A DNA stretch of 64,000 bases from Mesorhizobium sp. CA14 (GCF_020165195.1 NZ_JAIUHR010000015.1:1-64000), one strand, 5' to 3'; counted from the stretch's first letter, positions 52,801-60,706 are shown. Translations and numbers: made by a program. Notes: generated from the letters alone by a model not told the origin.

Positions 52801-52848
52801 CTCGCGTTCAACCACGGCATTGGCAGCGGGCGTGGCATAGGAATCTAA
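49801..52848 (+). CDS. traA: Relaxase/helicase TraA (Ti-type, MOBQ family)
   Basis: 1015 residues. The N-terminal MobA/MobL relaxase (1-230) starts MAIYHLHVKVIGRKAGSSAV and carries the metal-binding triad region PKPHAHVMLTMR. A TraI-like helicase follows with VVGFAGTGKSAMLGVAR (Walker A), DILVIDEAGMVG (Walker B), VLVGDPRQLQAIE and HGYAATIHKAQGMTVDRTHV. The C-terminal 250 residues are variable. It nicks oriT and unwinds DNA for transfer. No type IV secretion or coupling protein genes are in the window, so helper functions would be needed. Length is in the usual range for the family. Confidence 0.95.
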   Translation: MAIYHLHVKVIGRKAGSSAVASAAYRSASRLRDERIERSHDFSAKRGVVHSEVILPENALGAWSDRERLWNDVEAFEVRKDAQLAREVEFALPRELSHAQGIGLARDFVQAEFVSRGMVADLNVHWDRAEDGSPKPHAHVMLTMRSVDENGFGPKVRDWNSTELVERWRERWAELANERLAELDIDARIDHRSLEAQGIALEPQTQIGAPAQRIEGGGLDAAGIEADRAELHRQIARNNGDRIIADPSVALDAITHQQSTFTRKDIAKFSHRHSDGMEQFNTVAAAIGNAPDLVELGKDGRGADRFTTRQMIETEQRLHRAAERMAGERQHAVSDRDRATALADAKHRSLVLSDEQTDALDHITDDRGLGIVVGFAGTGKSAMLGVARQAWAAAGYEVRGAALSGIAAENLTSGSGISSRTIASMEHSWGQGRDLLKARDILVIDEAGMVGTRQLERVLSHASDVGAKVVLVGDPRQLQAIEAGAAFRSIHERHGGVEIGQVRRQREEWQRDATRDLATGRIGAAIGAYDDRGMVHRAASRDEARSDLVERWDRDRQADPEASRIILTHTNDEVRALNKAARERMRVAGDLGDDVHVGVERGARNFASGDRVMFLRNERSLGVKNGTLGVIEEVSTQSMTARTDDGRSVRFDLKDYAHIDHGYAATIHKAQGMTVDRTHVLATPGMDAHGSYVALSRHRDGMELHYGSDDFATRDRLVRTLSRDRAKDMASDYDQVDPAQTYAERRGITFRQRVVEIVRRIVPEKLRDRIGGLLDGLRSPEDGEPMQERGPGPARQSVGARIGDAGRTPGGGNLATGVPPDVNVPVDAEAALRSARTKALVRHARALDAILSTGNADGQGSPEQMRELRDARSAFEKVRPHGWRDAEAAYVKNPELVREAGAGRVNRIVLALQLETEIRTGMDINPGRRADLFMERWQRLDRTAQQQYQAGDMSGYKSTRAAMSDMAKSLERDPQLESLLANHKKVLGIQVESGRRLGVELAFNHGIGSGRGIGI

Positions 52849-52975
52849 ACATCCGATTTGCCGCCGTTCCGACGCCCCAAATCGATCAGATGACAAATCT
52901 GATTGCCTGCGAGCCTTGGGTTGTCCTGTTTGGTTCCAACAGGTGCCAAATGCTCTCAGCGAAGGCAACGCAGTC

Positions 52976-53176
52976 ATGCCTGAACCGGATCGTATCATTC
53001 GCCTTAGAACCGTCCTGGCGCGGACCGGCCTGTCCCGCTCAACGATGTACCGCAAAATCGCCGAAGGCACATTCCCGGCTCAGATCAAGATCAGCGTCAA
53101 CGGTGCGGGTTGGCGGGAATCAGACGTAAATCAATGGATCGAAAATCCCGTCGCATGGCGAACAGAAGATCAGTGA
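52976..53176 (+). CDS. AlpA-family excisionase/regulator-like protein
   Basis: 66 residues with a MerR-like winged helix: RIIRLRTVLARTGLSRSTMY, RKIAEGTFPAQIKI, GAGWRESDVNQWIENP. This matches AlpA/excisionase proteins of integrated elements, which usually control integrase expression or excision. The start is ATG 52976, where the family similarity begins. It converges on the XRE gene with a 7-bp overlap and lies downstream of traA. Confidence 0.85.
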   Translation: MPEPDRIIRLRTVLARTGLSRSTMYRKIAEGTFPAQIKISVNGAGWRESDVNQWIENPVAWRTEDQ

Positions 53177-53406
53177 TTGCGTGACAAGCGCACGCCCGGG
53201 CCGCCACCATTCTCTGGAATGAATTCTATTCCGGCAGCTTCGAGTGACAGCTTCAGCGCTTGGAGGATTGATTCAGATGCGGGTTTCGAACCACGTTCGA
53301 ATTGCACGATCGTCCTCAAACTCACCTTGGATAAATCCGCCAGTTCCTGCTGAGAAATGTCGAGGAGCCCACGGGCCGCGCGAACTTGGGCCGCACTTAC
53401 CTTCAT
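53170..53406 (-). CDS. XRE-family transcriptional regulator
   Basis: 78 residues: a helix-turn-helix (QVRAARGLLDISQQELADLS, KVSLRTIVQFERGSKPASES) and the short FIPENGGGPGVRL ending typical of small phage- or island-type XRE proteins. It is divergent from the gene at 53526. A palindrome 16-32 bp upstream of its start is a probable operator. The arrangement mirrors the XRE/accessory pair at 31927-32841. Confidence 0.88.
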   Translation of the reverse strand: MKVSAAQVRAARGLLDISQQELADLSKVSLRTIVQFERGSKPASESILQALKLSLEAAGIEFIPENGGGPGVRLSRNH

Positions 53407-53421
53407 TGTTCAAATGCCCTG

Positions 53422-53438
53422 TTGCGCAAAAAGCGCAA
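53422..53438. promoter_or_regulatory. Palindromic operator upstream of the XRE gene
   Basis: Inverted repeat TTGCGC-AAAAA-GCGCAA positioned 16-32 bp before the XRE start, in the divergent intergenic region. It is likely the binding site for autoregulation. Confidence 0.55.
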
Positions 53439-53525
53439 ATATGCTTGTTTTAGGAAACGACAGTTGGAAGTGGTGCGTCCGCCTCCAACGGTCTGACCAC
53501 GCCTAGGCTTTGCGGAGCTCGGATC

Positions 53526-54155
53526 ATGGCTGATTCCGACCATAGCACGACTATGCCTCCCGTCACGAATGGCAAGACTGCCAACGCGTTGGACCGGTTG
53601 CCGGATGCAGACCCTGCAATTCAACTGCTGCGAGATTGGGCGCGGGCGCAGCATGTCTCGCATGTCCTTTGCCGACTTCAACAGCGCCTAGAGAGGCGCG
53701 TTCTCGGCGCTGCAGACCCAAAAGCGATCGATGAGAAAGTCGGCTATTCGATCGCTTGCCAAGCGGAGGTCGAGGCCACAACGGCGGTTTTAAAGCTTCA
53801 GGACAAACTTCCCCACATACAGGCGCGGTCGCTTCTTGGCATCGTCGCCAAGCTCGAAATCATCGCTGGCGCAGATCGCGATATCGATGATCCAACAGAC
53901 TTTCCCTGGCCGCATATTGCTTCGATCCTCGACGACTTGAAGAAAATCGCCGGCAGCCTACCGCTTGGGCGGCCTGAGCGATCCGTCGTTCAGGCGAACT
54001 GCAGGCAATATCAAGCGATCGCGGCCAACCTCATCGGTCTGGAAAACCGGGCCGCCAACCTTCAATTGGGGTTCTCCGTGCACCCCTCCCGTGTCATTCA
54101 ATCCCCAAATGAATGCCAAGTCATGTCAACTTCGGCCCATTCTTCTGATGCCTAG
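53526..54155 (+). CDS. Accessory protein of mobile elements, paralogue of the gene at 32251
   Basis: 209 residues, function unknown. LGIVAKLEIIAGADRDIDDP and DFPWPHIASILDDLKKIAG are almost identical to the core of the protein at 32251. Flanking parts differ, although HVLCRLQQRLERRVL also aligns with LLLCRIQQRLESRML there. GGAG lies 9 bp before ATG 53526. Its 3' end overlaps the convergent nuclease gene by 35 bp, which suggests a junction between modules. Occurrence next to an XRE gene and recombination or transfer genes in both places points to a role in element maintenance. Confidence 0.7.
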   Translation: MADSDHSTTMPPVTNGKTANALDRLPDADPAIQLLRDWARAQHVSHVLCRLQQRLERRVLGAADPKAIDEKVGYSIACQAEVEATTAVLKLQDKLPHIQARSLLGIVAKLEIIAGADRDIDDPTDFPWPHIASILDDLKKIAGSLPLGRPERSVVQANCRQYQAIAANLIGLENRAANLQLGFSVHPSRVIQSPNECQVMSTSAHSSDA

Positions 54156-56283
54156 GGAGAATGGCACGTGGCTGCCATTTGGTCTTGAATAGTTCGTCTA
54201 CCTTGCGGGAGTTTTCGGCTAGATCAGCATCCTCATGCCACTTCTCCACCAGCGGGAGGGCCGCATCGACAGGCGCTGATGTGCTGATGTCGTCCACGAT
54301 GACGTACCATCGATCTCGCTTCGAATCGTACTTGTGTTTTTGGCCGATTGCCTCAGCGGCCAGCCATATTTTGTCGTTCAGAGTCCGGCAAGCCAAGTAG
54401 GTAAGACCGCCTGTTTCTGTTAGAATCGAGAACGATTTCATCTCCTTGCCCGCCGCAACTTCTTCTCGGATTGCCAGCACGGTTTTAGATAAGTCCGTCA
54501 GCGAGCCATAGGAAAAATCGTAGAGGTCGATGACTACCGATGCCAGTTCGGGGGGTGCCGTCTTCAGGCTCTTGAACAATTCGGAGATAACCGGAATGTC
54601 CAACCGCTCAAGGATGCTAACTGGGCGAACCGTCTTCACCCCGACGTCCCGCGGCATCATAAAATCCTCGACGATTTCGGCAAAATCCTTCTCAAGATGC
54701 ATGAAGTCATATTCAGGATCCATCGCCAGTTTGTATTTCAAATGATAGCCGAGAAAATTGTATTCACTATCCGAATGCATCTTATCAAAAACGTCCGAGC
54801 GGCACTTAAGGTAGTAAAGAAACTCGATGGGCGTTGGCAGCATGCGCGCCACACAATCGAGAACGCCTAGGTCCCAAATGACGGGCGCGATCCTGTCGCT
54901 TCTCTTCAGCATGATGTTTGAGAGAAACGTCGCAGCAGGAAAAGCGTCGCTCAATATGACGGCAGGGAACACCCGCACCGTTGGTGGGAACGTCAGTGCT
55001 TTGCCGTCTTTCGTTTTGCATTCCGCTCCGGCCTGGACTAGCTCGGCAAACTCGTAGGCTTGGCGGTATGGGGCTTGAATGGCGCCTTCGAAATCCTTGT
55101 TTAATGCCTCTTCATCACCCGCTCTTGCCGTTAACGTCACACGCTTGGATTTCGCCTGCACGACGATCACGAACTCGCCGTAAACTATGAGCGCGTCGGC
55201 TTCGCCGGCTGTCTTCTTTTTGCTTGGCTGGATCGTGACGTTCTCATACACATTCGCCGTGCCGAATACCGATCGAAAGAGGTCAGCAGCTGCTTTCTCC
55301 AGAAAGGCACCTCGATGCTTGGCTGCTATGTCGACATATGTCTTGTCGGCTATCATCCAATAGGTCGGGCTCTCGTAGACGCTCTCAGCCAGCCTGTATG
55401 CGTTTGGTGCATAGAGATGCTCCCCAATATCGATCAGCGGCGCAAGATTGGCTTGATTCACAACAAACGCAGACGTGAAGTTGGCATTTGCGTTTGTGAC
55501 AGGGGTTGCGAACTTGGCCATGAAGGCCTTCGCCTTGCTGGCACCGAATTTCTTGATCAGCTCGGCTTTGGCGATCAAGAGGCTGTCCGTTAAATCTGCC
55601 TTGGTCGGAACCGTTCCATCCTCCTTCCTCGCGTTGATCGCTGACATCTGCCGCGATGTATGCTCCATGATGAACCGTGCAATTTCGACCATTGGACGCG
55701 CTGAAAGCCCAGCATTGCGGATCAGCCATTCAAAATCATCGCGATATCGGTCTCGGGCAAAACGCTCTAGCTGATGGAGAAAGAAGCTGTCAGCACCGTA
55801 ATAAATGGCTTCCCGAGCCGCGGCGCCCAGAGCCCTTTCGATCTTTCCAGGATCACTGAAATCCGGCATCGAATCCAATGTGAGCCGGTCGTGGAATTCC
55901 CTGAGAAGTCTGTCAGCTTTGTCTGCAAAATCGATGTCAGTATTGACGATGGAGTAAGTGCAATCCGACGCGGACTGAACCATCAGCCCGAGCAAGAGCA
56001 TGAACTCATTGCTGTTTAGCTTGGTGGTAGACCAGCGCTTTTCTGGATCGTCGGCAACTTTAGCTTCTCGCAAATCAATAGCAACGATCCAGTCGCGATA
56101 CATGATGGCGGAAATATCATGCAATGTCCCGGGGCTCTGCGCGAGAACACGCAAGTCGTCGAATATATTTTCGAGAGAACGCGCCTTTGGTCGCCCTGGG
56201 TTTCCCAATTCCATGTTTGTCATGTCGCGCCAATTCTTATGTGGGCTAGAGCTATTGGGCCAAAGAATCGACTCACTCACCAC
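54121..56283 (-). CDS. PD-(D/E)xK nuclease-domain protein; partner of the upstream HEPN-like protein
   Basis: 720 residues. A restriction-endonuclease-like core is visible at about 325-380: helix FLEKAAADLFRSVF, then AGEADALIVYGEFVIVVQAK (E361, D363, Q376, K378), the D-x12-QxK form used by Mrr- and NERD-like nucleases. The N-terminal 300 residues are helical, and the C-terminal half is unassigned. It begins with GTG, overlapping the end of the preceding gene by 7 bp, so the two are translated together. The inferred role is a defence effector that cleaves nucleic acid. The 3' end overlaps the convergent gene at 53526 by 35 bp. Confidence 0.65.
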   Translation of the reverse strand: MVSESILWPNSSSPHKNWRDMTNMELGNPGRPKARSLENIFDDLRVLAQSPGTLHDISAIMYRDWIVAIDLREAKVADDPEKRWSTTKLNSNEFMLLLGLMVQSASDCTYSIVNTDIDFADKADRLLREFHDRLTLDSMPDFSDPGKIERALGAAAREAIYYGADSFFLHQLERFARDRYRDDFEWLIRNAGLSARPMVEIARFIMEHTSRQMSAINARKEDGTVPTKADLTDSLLIAKAELIKKFGASKAKAFMAKFATPVTNANANFTSAFVVNQANLAPLIDIGEHLYAPNAYRLAESVYESPTYWMIADKTYVDIAAKHRGAFLEKAAADLFRSVFGTANVYENVTIQPSKKKTAGEADALIVYGEFVIVVQAKSKRVTLTARAGDEEALNKDFEGAIQAPYRQAYEFAELVQAGAECKTKDGKALTFPPTVRVFPAVILSDAFPAATFLSNIMLKRSDRIAPVIWDLGVLDCVARMLPTPIEFLYYLKCRSDVFDKMHSDSEYNFLGYHLKYKLAMDPEYDFMHLEKDFAEIVEDFMMPRDVGVKTVRPVSILERLDIPVISELFKSLKTAPPELASVVIDLYDFSYGSLTDLSKTVLAIREEVAAGKEMKSFSILTETGGLTYLACRTLNDKIWLAAEAIGQKHKYDSKRDRWYVIVDDISTSAPVDAALPLVEKWHEDADLAENSRKVDELFKTKWQPRAILPRHQKNGPKLT

Positions 56284-57410
56284 TTAACAACGAGGTCGTC
56301 GTCGTAGAGCACACTTGGCAACATACCCATCATCACATGGTCGGGCAGGATGCGAGTAGCCCGCTTCTTATGGACTTCGAACCCGGGGTATGCATCCCCA
56401 ATGACTTGCTTGAAGAACGTCTGCGTGCGAGGCTTCAGGCATTCCGTAATTTCCCACAGAAATGCGTGGACGGCTTCGTAATCGGACACGATCTCTTCGG
56501 GTCGATGAATCGCTTCGAGATGCTCGAAGAACCTTTCGACATGGTTTCCTGGCATATTGAAGAGCGGGCGTCTGCCGTCGAAATAGACCACCTCGATCTG
56601 CTCGCGGATAGGATCGACATTACCGTGCAATGCGAAATTTCTCTTATCGATGACTCGCATGAAATGCGCATAGGCATTGGTGCTCTTGTCGATATCGCGT
56701 GCAAAGCCATCGCAATGCTGGCTGAGCAGCGCGAGGCGGTCGGGAATCTTAGCCCGGATGAAGGCCTGATAGGCTTCAGGGGCATTCCGGATTTCATCGC
56801 GGGTGAACATGAGGATCACCATATTGATGAAGGCCTCGGCCATAACCGGCATCAGAAGGTGAAGCTTTAGACAGTTCCCGAAGAGGTCGTTCGCACGTGT
56901 GGATACTCCTTGCATGGCTTTTTCCAAAGTTTTCAGCCGCGATTTGGCACCTGGCGATCTTTCTGGAAAAGCCGTCTTTGCCGGGGCATCGATAATAGCT
57001 GCGTGCAAGTCGGCGCACAGGCCCGCGATACTGACAAACTTATTCTGAAAGACGACGAATTTTTCCAGGCTCTGCAGTACGGCAGATTTCTGCGGACCGA
57101 TCCTCGCATAGTCCGTTCTAATACCGACAATCAGGTCCCGCCACTGCTGGTGCGTGAGCGCCTCGCCGACCATGATATGAATCTCGCGCGACATGCCCAA
57201 GATATACACGTCGGTCTCGCCGGCCTTGAGGCTGTAGTCCCAGTGTATCCAGTTATCGCTGTCATCCTTGCGCAGAAAGTTTTGAAAACCGTTCGGTTCG
57301 CCAAAGCGAGCTTTCAGATAACAGTAGATATCCACCGGCCTAAGCCGTGACCTGACCGCGAGAATGGCGCCGCCTTTCTTCTTCTTAGGTTTCCTGTCGC
57401 TGTTACCCAT
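56277..57410 (-). CDS. HEPN-like protein, first gene of a two-gene candidate defence operon
   Basis: 377 residues. A central helical bundle (about 110-290) contains VIDKRNFALHGNVDP with R257-x4-H262, the RxxxxH signature of HEPN ribonucleases, preceded by the long hydrophobic helices LLMPVMAEAFINMVILMF. The N-terminus is basic (KPKKKK). ATG 57410 is preferred over the ATG 33 bp upstream because GGAAGTGG precedes it. A HEPN RNase translationally coupled to a PD-(D/E)xK protein is a recognisable toxin-plus-effector style of phage defence, but I know no named system with this pair. Confidence 0.6.
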   Translation of the reverse strand: MGNSDRKPKKKKGGAILAVRSRLRPVDIYCYLKARFGEPNGFQNFLRKDDSDNWIHWDYSLKAGETDVYILGMSREIHIMVGEALTHQQWRDLIVGIRTDYARIGPQKSAVLQSLEKFVVFQNKFVSIAGLCADLHAAIIDAPAKTAFPERSPGAKSRLKTLEKAMQGVSTRANDLFGNCLKLHLLMPVMAEAFINMVILMFTRDEIRNAPEAYQAFIRAKIPDRLALLSQHCDGFARDIDKSTNAYAHFMRVIDKRNFALHGNVDPIREQIEVVYFDGRRPLFNMPGNHVERFFEHLEAIHRPEEIVSDYEAVHAFLWEITECLKPRTQTFFKQVIGDAYPGFEVHKKRATRILPDHVMMGMLPSVLYDDDLVVKW

Positions 57411-57500
57411 TCCACCACTTCCTGCCGGGTAGCTGCCCGCCATTCACTGATGTTGAGGCAAGCAGGCTCTTTGACAGCCTGCCTCTTCTTTCGATGGGAT

Positions 57501-58616
57501 TTACGCACGATCGTCACAAATATTCAGCGTGTAACGTGTGTGTCGGAGTTCACCAGCTCTTATCAGCGCACTCTTGGCAACGAGATCCTGCAGGTCCCTC
57601 GTCGCCGTAGCGCGCGACGCCTGGGTGATGGCGATGTAATTCTCGGCGCTAAGACCGCCCTTGAAGCCGTCGATACCTTCGCGGAACATTCGAGCGATGA
57701 CTTTTTCCTGGCGCTCGTTGAACTGATCCCGATGGCGCTCGTAGAATTTGGCCTTGGCGACGGAGAATTCGACACGAGCAAGCGTTACGCGCTGCGCTTC
57801 GAGGATCGTGTCGGCGAAATATAGCAGCCAGTCGGTAATCGCGTTGCTTTTGTTGCTGGCTTCCAGCCGGTCGTAATAAGCCTTGCGATGACGTTCGATC
57901 GTATAGGCCAACGCGATGAGACTCGGCTCGCCCAGATTTTGCGCCATCGCCTTTTCGCAAAGCGCGCGTCCTATGCGGCCGTTGCCGTCTTCGAACGGAT
58001 GTATGCTCTCGAAATAAAGATGCGCGATACCGGCGCGCGTCAGCGCGGGAAGCGGAGTCTTACCCTTGGGCGCGGTATCGTTGAACCAGATGGTAAAGGC
58101 GTCCATCTCGGCTTTCACGCGCGATGAGGGCGGCGCCTCGAAATGCACTTTGGGTTTGTCCAGCCGGTTAGAGACGATCTGCATGGCATCGGCGTGCTGG
58201 CGATAGTTGCCGATCGTCTCGATGCGTCGCTCTCCGGACATCACCATCTTGTGCCAGGCATAGAGCGTGCGATGCGAGAGCGGCTTGGCAAAATGCAGAT
58301 ACACGTCGGCCATCATTTCGGCGATGCCCCGCTCGGCGGGCGGTATGCGCCTATTCTCGCCTCCGAGCCCAAGCTGCTGCCGCAAGGATGATTGCAGGCT
58401 TTCCCGGTTGAGATACTCACCCTCGATCTCGGATGTCTTCAAGGCCTCTTCGCTGATTAGATCGATGCGGATCTGGTCGCGGTCATCGGGGCCGACATGG
58501 CGAAACACGCCCAGGAACTCGCCCGATCGCAATAGGAACTCGCTTTCCAGCGGGTCCAATGCCATCTTGTCGTAGGTAAAATGCGGCCAGTCGGCCTGCT
58601 CCCAATTCCATGCCAT
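57501..58616 (-). CDS. Fic-family AMP-transferase-like protein with autoinhibitory helix
   Basis: 371 residues. The Fic core motif HPFEDGNGRIGRAL (206-219) is complete, with catalytic His206 and the acidic and Arg residues for ATP. An N-terminal inhibitory motif TSEIEG (61-66) matches the (S/T)xxxE(G/N) rule of class II Fic proteins. A DUF4172-like N-terminus and a C-terminal winged helix (about 310-371, LSAENYIAITQASRATATRD) suggest DNA binding. Such proteins AMPylate targets or act as self-inhibited toxins. Three copies of a 10-bp operator overlap the start, so it is probably autoregulated. Confidence 0.9.
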   Translation of the reverse strand: MAWNWEQADWPHFTYDKMALDPLESEFLLRSGEFLGVFRHVGPDDRDQIRIDLISEEALKTSEIEGEYLNRESLQSSLRQQLGLGGENRRIPPAERGIAEMMADVYLHFAKPLSHRTLYAWHKMVMSGERRIETIGNYRQHADAMQIVSNRLDKPKVHFEAPPSSRVKAEMDAFTIWFNDTAPKGKTPLPALTRAGIAHLYFESIHPFEDGNGRIGRALCEKAMAQNLGEPSLIALAYTIERHRKAYYDRLEASNKSNAITDWLLYFADTILEAQRVTLARVEFSVAKAKFYERHRDQFNERQEKVIARMFREGIDGFKGGLSAENYIAITQASRATATRDLQDLVAKSALIRAGELRHTRYTLNICDDRA

Positions 58617-58669
58617 GAGCTATAGAGCCCCTTTCTATAACTCATGATATCGAAAAAGGTGAGCTATAG
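58616..58669. promoter_or_regulatory. Repeated operator at the fic promoter
   Basis: TGAGCTATAG occurs at 58616-58625 (overlapping the fic start codon) and at 58660-58669, with an inverted near-copy CTATAACTCA at 58635-58644. The three sites cover the start and the promoter region. The winged-helix end of the Fic protein is a natural candidate for the binder. The rest of the gap (58670-58891) shows no gene. Confidence 0.6.
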
Positions 58670-58891
58670 CAATCTGATCTATGCCTCAGCCAGCACCCGT
58701 TAGACAGTCTCCGGCCGCCCCCGCAGAAAATTCGACATATTGACCGTGAAGAAACCACAGTCCCATGAGTAGAGTTGGGCCTTAGCCGGAGCCACAAGCT
58801 GCACCCGGCCGCGACCAGTGGTAAGTTGGCGCGGAATGGGCGTCTGACTCCACAGTGATCGGTCAAAGCCTAGCCCGAATACATGTCCGAC

Positions 58892-58912
58892 TGCTTCCGT
58901 GGTGCTTCCGCG
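58892..58912 (+). repeat. 21-bp direct repeat near the island end, right copy
   Basis: Exact copy of 35026-35046, 67 bp inside the tRNA-Arg att site. It suits an integrase or accessory-protein binding site that occurs at both ends of the right segment. Confidence 0.5.
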
Positions 58913-58979
58913 ACGCACTTCCCGACCTCGTCTCGCGGGAAAAATACCTTGCTAACCACCTGTTTTGACAGTATAAAAA

Positions 58980-59056
<77 letters not shown>

Positions 59057-59193
59057 TTCCCGGAACCGGAAAACGAACCGGCCGGTGAGCCGGCCAGCCA
59101 CGGCTTCTTAGCGGAAGCCGCTGCGGGCTTCAACCGGCAATTGGCGATTGGCGGGCTGGCGGGGTGATTGGCTGAGCGACGGGCTGTTGGATA

Positions 59194-59263
59194 GGGCGCT
59201 CCCCTCTCCGTCTCGGCTTCGCCGAGCCACCTCTCCCCCGCCTCTGGCGGGGGCGAGGAACCC
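59194..59263. repeat. GC-rich palindromic intergenic repeat, copy 2 (inverted)
   Basis: Inverted copy of the element at 6-73, with core TCTCGGCTTCGCCGAGCCAC and flanking CCCCC/GGGGG arms. It lies 7 bp after the stop of the DUF1003 gene and may act as a bidirectional stem-loop. Confidence 0.75.
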
Positions 59264-59270
59264 AAGCTCC

Positions 59271-60206
59271 TCACCCCTCCGTCTGCACCTTCGCCGTCTT
59301 GCGCCGCACCGCCCGCGCGGTGTGCTTCTGCTTCTTCGCGCTGGCCAGCTCATGCATGGCATCCAGCTGCATCTGCTGCATCTCGGCCAGCCGCTGCCAT
59401 TGGCGCGAGATGAGGTAGTCGAGCTTTTCGTGCAGGTGCCGCACTTCGAGCTCGGCCTTCAGGTTCACCCGGTAGTCGTTGAAGGAGCGCAGCCGGTCTT
59501 TGGCTTCCTGGCGCTTCTGGCTCATCATGATCACCGGCGCCTGGATGGCGGCGATGCAGGAGAGCAGAAGGTTGAGCAGGATGAACGGATAGGGATCGAA
59601 GGCCTTGGATTCGCCCTGGACGAGGTTGAGGCCGATCCAGATCAACAGCACCGCCGCGAACGAGATCAGGAACCACCAGCTGCCGCCGAACTCGGCCATG
59701 CCGTCGGAGACGCGGTCGGCGAAGGAGCGGTGCTCTTCGAACTCCTCTTCCGAGTTTTCCGAGATCGTGTCCTGCCTGGCGATCGATTCCACCACCTGGC
59801 GGTCGAGCTCGGAGAATTCGCCATGCTCCTGCTGCAGCAGCTCCTCCATGTAGCGCATGCGGTAGCGGCCGAGCTCCTCGCGGCTGATGCGGGCGCCGCG
59901 CGGCAGGTCGGGATGGTCGGAGCGGATGCGGTCGGCGAGGCTGGGCCTGAGGTCGTCGACGCGCACCAGGTCGCGCTTGCGGAATTTCCGCCCCGATATC
60001 GCCGAGGGCTTTTTCTTCGGCTTGACCCTGGCAGCGCCCGGAACATGCGGTTCGGCGTGCGGCTCGGAATCCGGCACTTCCGGCGCTTCGAGGATCTCGT
60101 CGGCGGCTGCTTGCGCATCCTCCGGCACGGTTTCCGCCTCGAGATACTCGCCGGCAATGTCGTTCTCGTCGTCGGGCTGCGCGGATGCCTTCGGGTCGCC
60201 TGCCAT
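59271..60206 (-). CDS. DUF1003 membrane protein
   Basis: 311 residues. An acidic N-terminal region (1-60) is followed by a globular part and then the DUF1003 domain (about 150-270): FADRVSDGMAEFGGSWWFLI, two membrane helices (FLISFAAVLLIWIGLNLV, FILLNLLLSCIAAIQAPVIM), MSQKRQEAKDRLRSFNDYRV and a C-terminal coiled coil ending in Lys/Arg. The family's function is unknown. The start is ATG 60206, where similarity-poor sequence upstream (including a repeat) is excluded. Core-type codon use; it lies directly beyond the tRNA. Confidence 0.9.
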   Translation of the reverse strand: MAGDPKASAQPDDENDIAGEYLEAETVPEDAQAAADEILEAPEVPDSEPHAEPHVPGAARVKPKKKPSAISGRKFRKRDLVRVDDLRPSLADRIRSDHPDLPRGARISREELGRYRMRYMEELLQQEHGEFSELDRQVVESIARQDTISENSEEEFEEHRSFADRVSDGMAEFGGSWWFLISFAAVLLIWIGLNLVQGESKAFDPYPFILLNLLLSCIAAIQAPVIMMSQKRQEAKDRLRSFNDYRVNLKAELEVRHLHEKLDYLISRQWQRLAEMQQMQLDAMHELASAKKQKHTARAVRRKTAKVQTEG

Positions 60207-60362
60207 GCTCAGTGCTCCTGTTCGAGGCTTTGCGGGTACGATACGCCAAGCCGGCGCGGCATATCCATGGTCAGTATGAAAAGTGTGTGACGGAACAAGT
60301 TCTTGTGATTGGGCGGGCGTTGCTTTCTCCGCCGACCTTCGCGCTGCAATCGCACGTGGCGG

Positions 60363-60429
60363 CGCAGCCCCCTCTCCGTCTCGGGCTTCGCCCGATCCAC
60401 CTCTCCCCCATTTCATGGGGGCGAGGAAA
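60363..60429. repeat. GC-rich palindromic intergenic repeat, copy 3 (inverted)
   Basis: Variant of the element at 6-73 with core TCTCGGGCTTCGCCCGATCC and arms CCCCCAT/ATGGGGG. The arms keep pairing although their sequence differs, which indicates selection for the hairpin or repeated copying. Confidence 0.7.
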
Positions 60430-60463
60430 CGCCAATCGACATTGCCGCGCCGTTCGCAATCCT

Positions 60464-60534
60464 GGGTTCCTCGTCCCAGCCGGAGGCGGGGGAGAGGTGG
60501 CTCGGGCGAAGCCGAGACGGAGAGGGGGAGCGCC
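60464..60534. repeat. GC-rich palindromic intergenic repeat, copy 4
   Basis: Direct-orientation copy, 34 bp after copy 3, so the two form a large inverted pair in the 500-bp gap before the universal stress gene. Core GGCTCGGGCGAAGCCGAGAC. Apart from these two repeats the gap (60207-60706) shows no gene. Confidence 0.7.
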
Positions 60535-60706
60535 GTCGGCAGTTTCTCACCACCCCTGGAGCAATCGTCTCCGCCGCCTGGCCTTGAGTGAGATCAACCT
60601 GGCCCCTGTGGCGGGCCTGATAGGCTGACTATATCGACATCAGGCCTGACCGTTCAGGCTCCCGCCACCTGGGGCGCGCAGCGCCCGCAAATGAGGGATC
60701 GCCGCC

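Noticed and set aside
49082..53176. Self-transmissible conjugative element
   Set aside because: Relaxase and accessories are present but no type IV secretion or coupling-protein genes occur in the window.
58642..58918. Minus-strand frame of 72 codons before the fic operator
   Set aside because: Unrecognised, and its start lies in the 21-bp att-proximal repeat; not enough support for a gene.
60363..60534. Possible CRISPR array from repeated units
   Set aside because: Only two inverted copies with paired arms, variable spacing and no cas genes; these are palindromic intergenic repeats.
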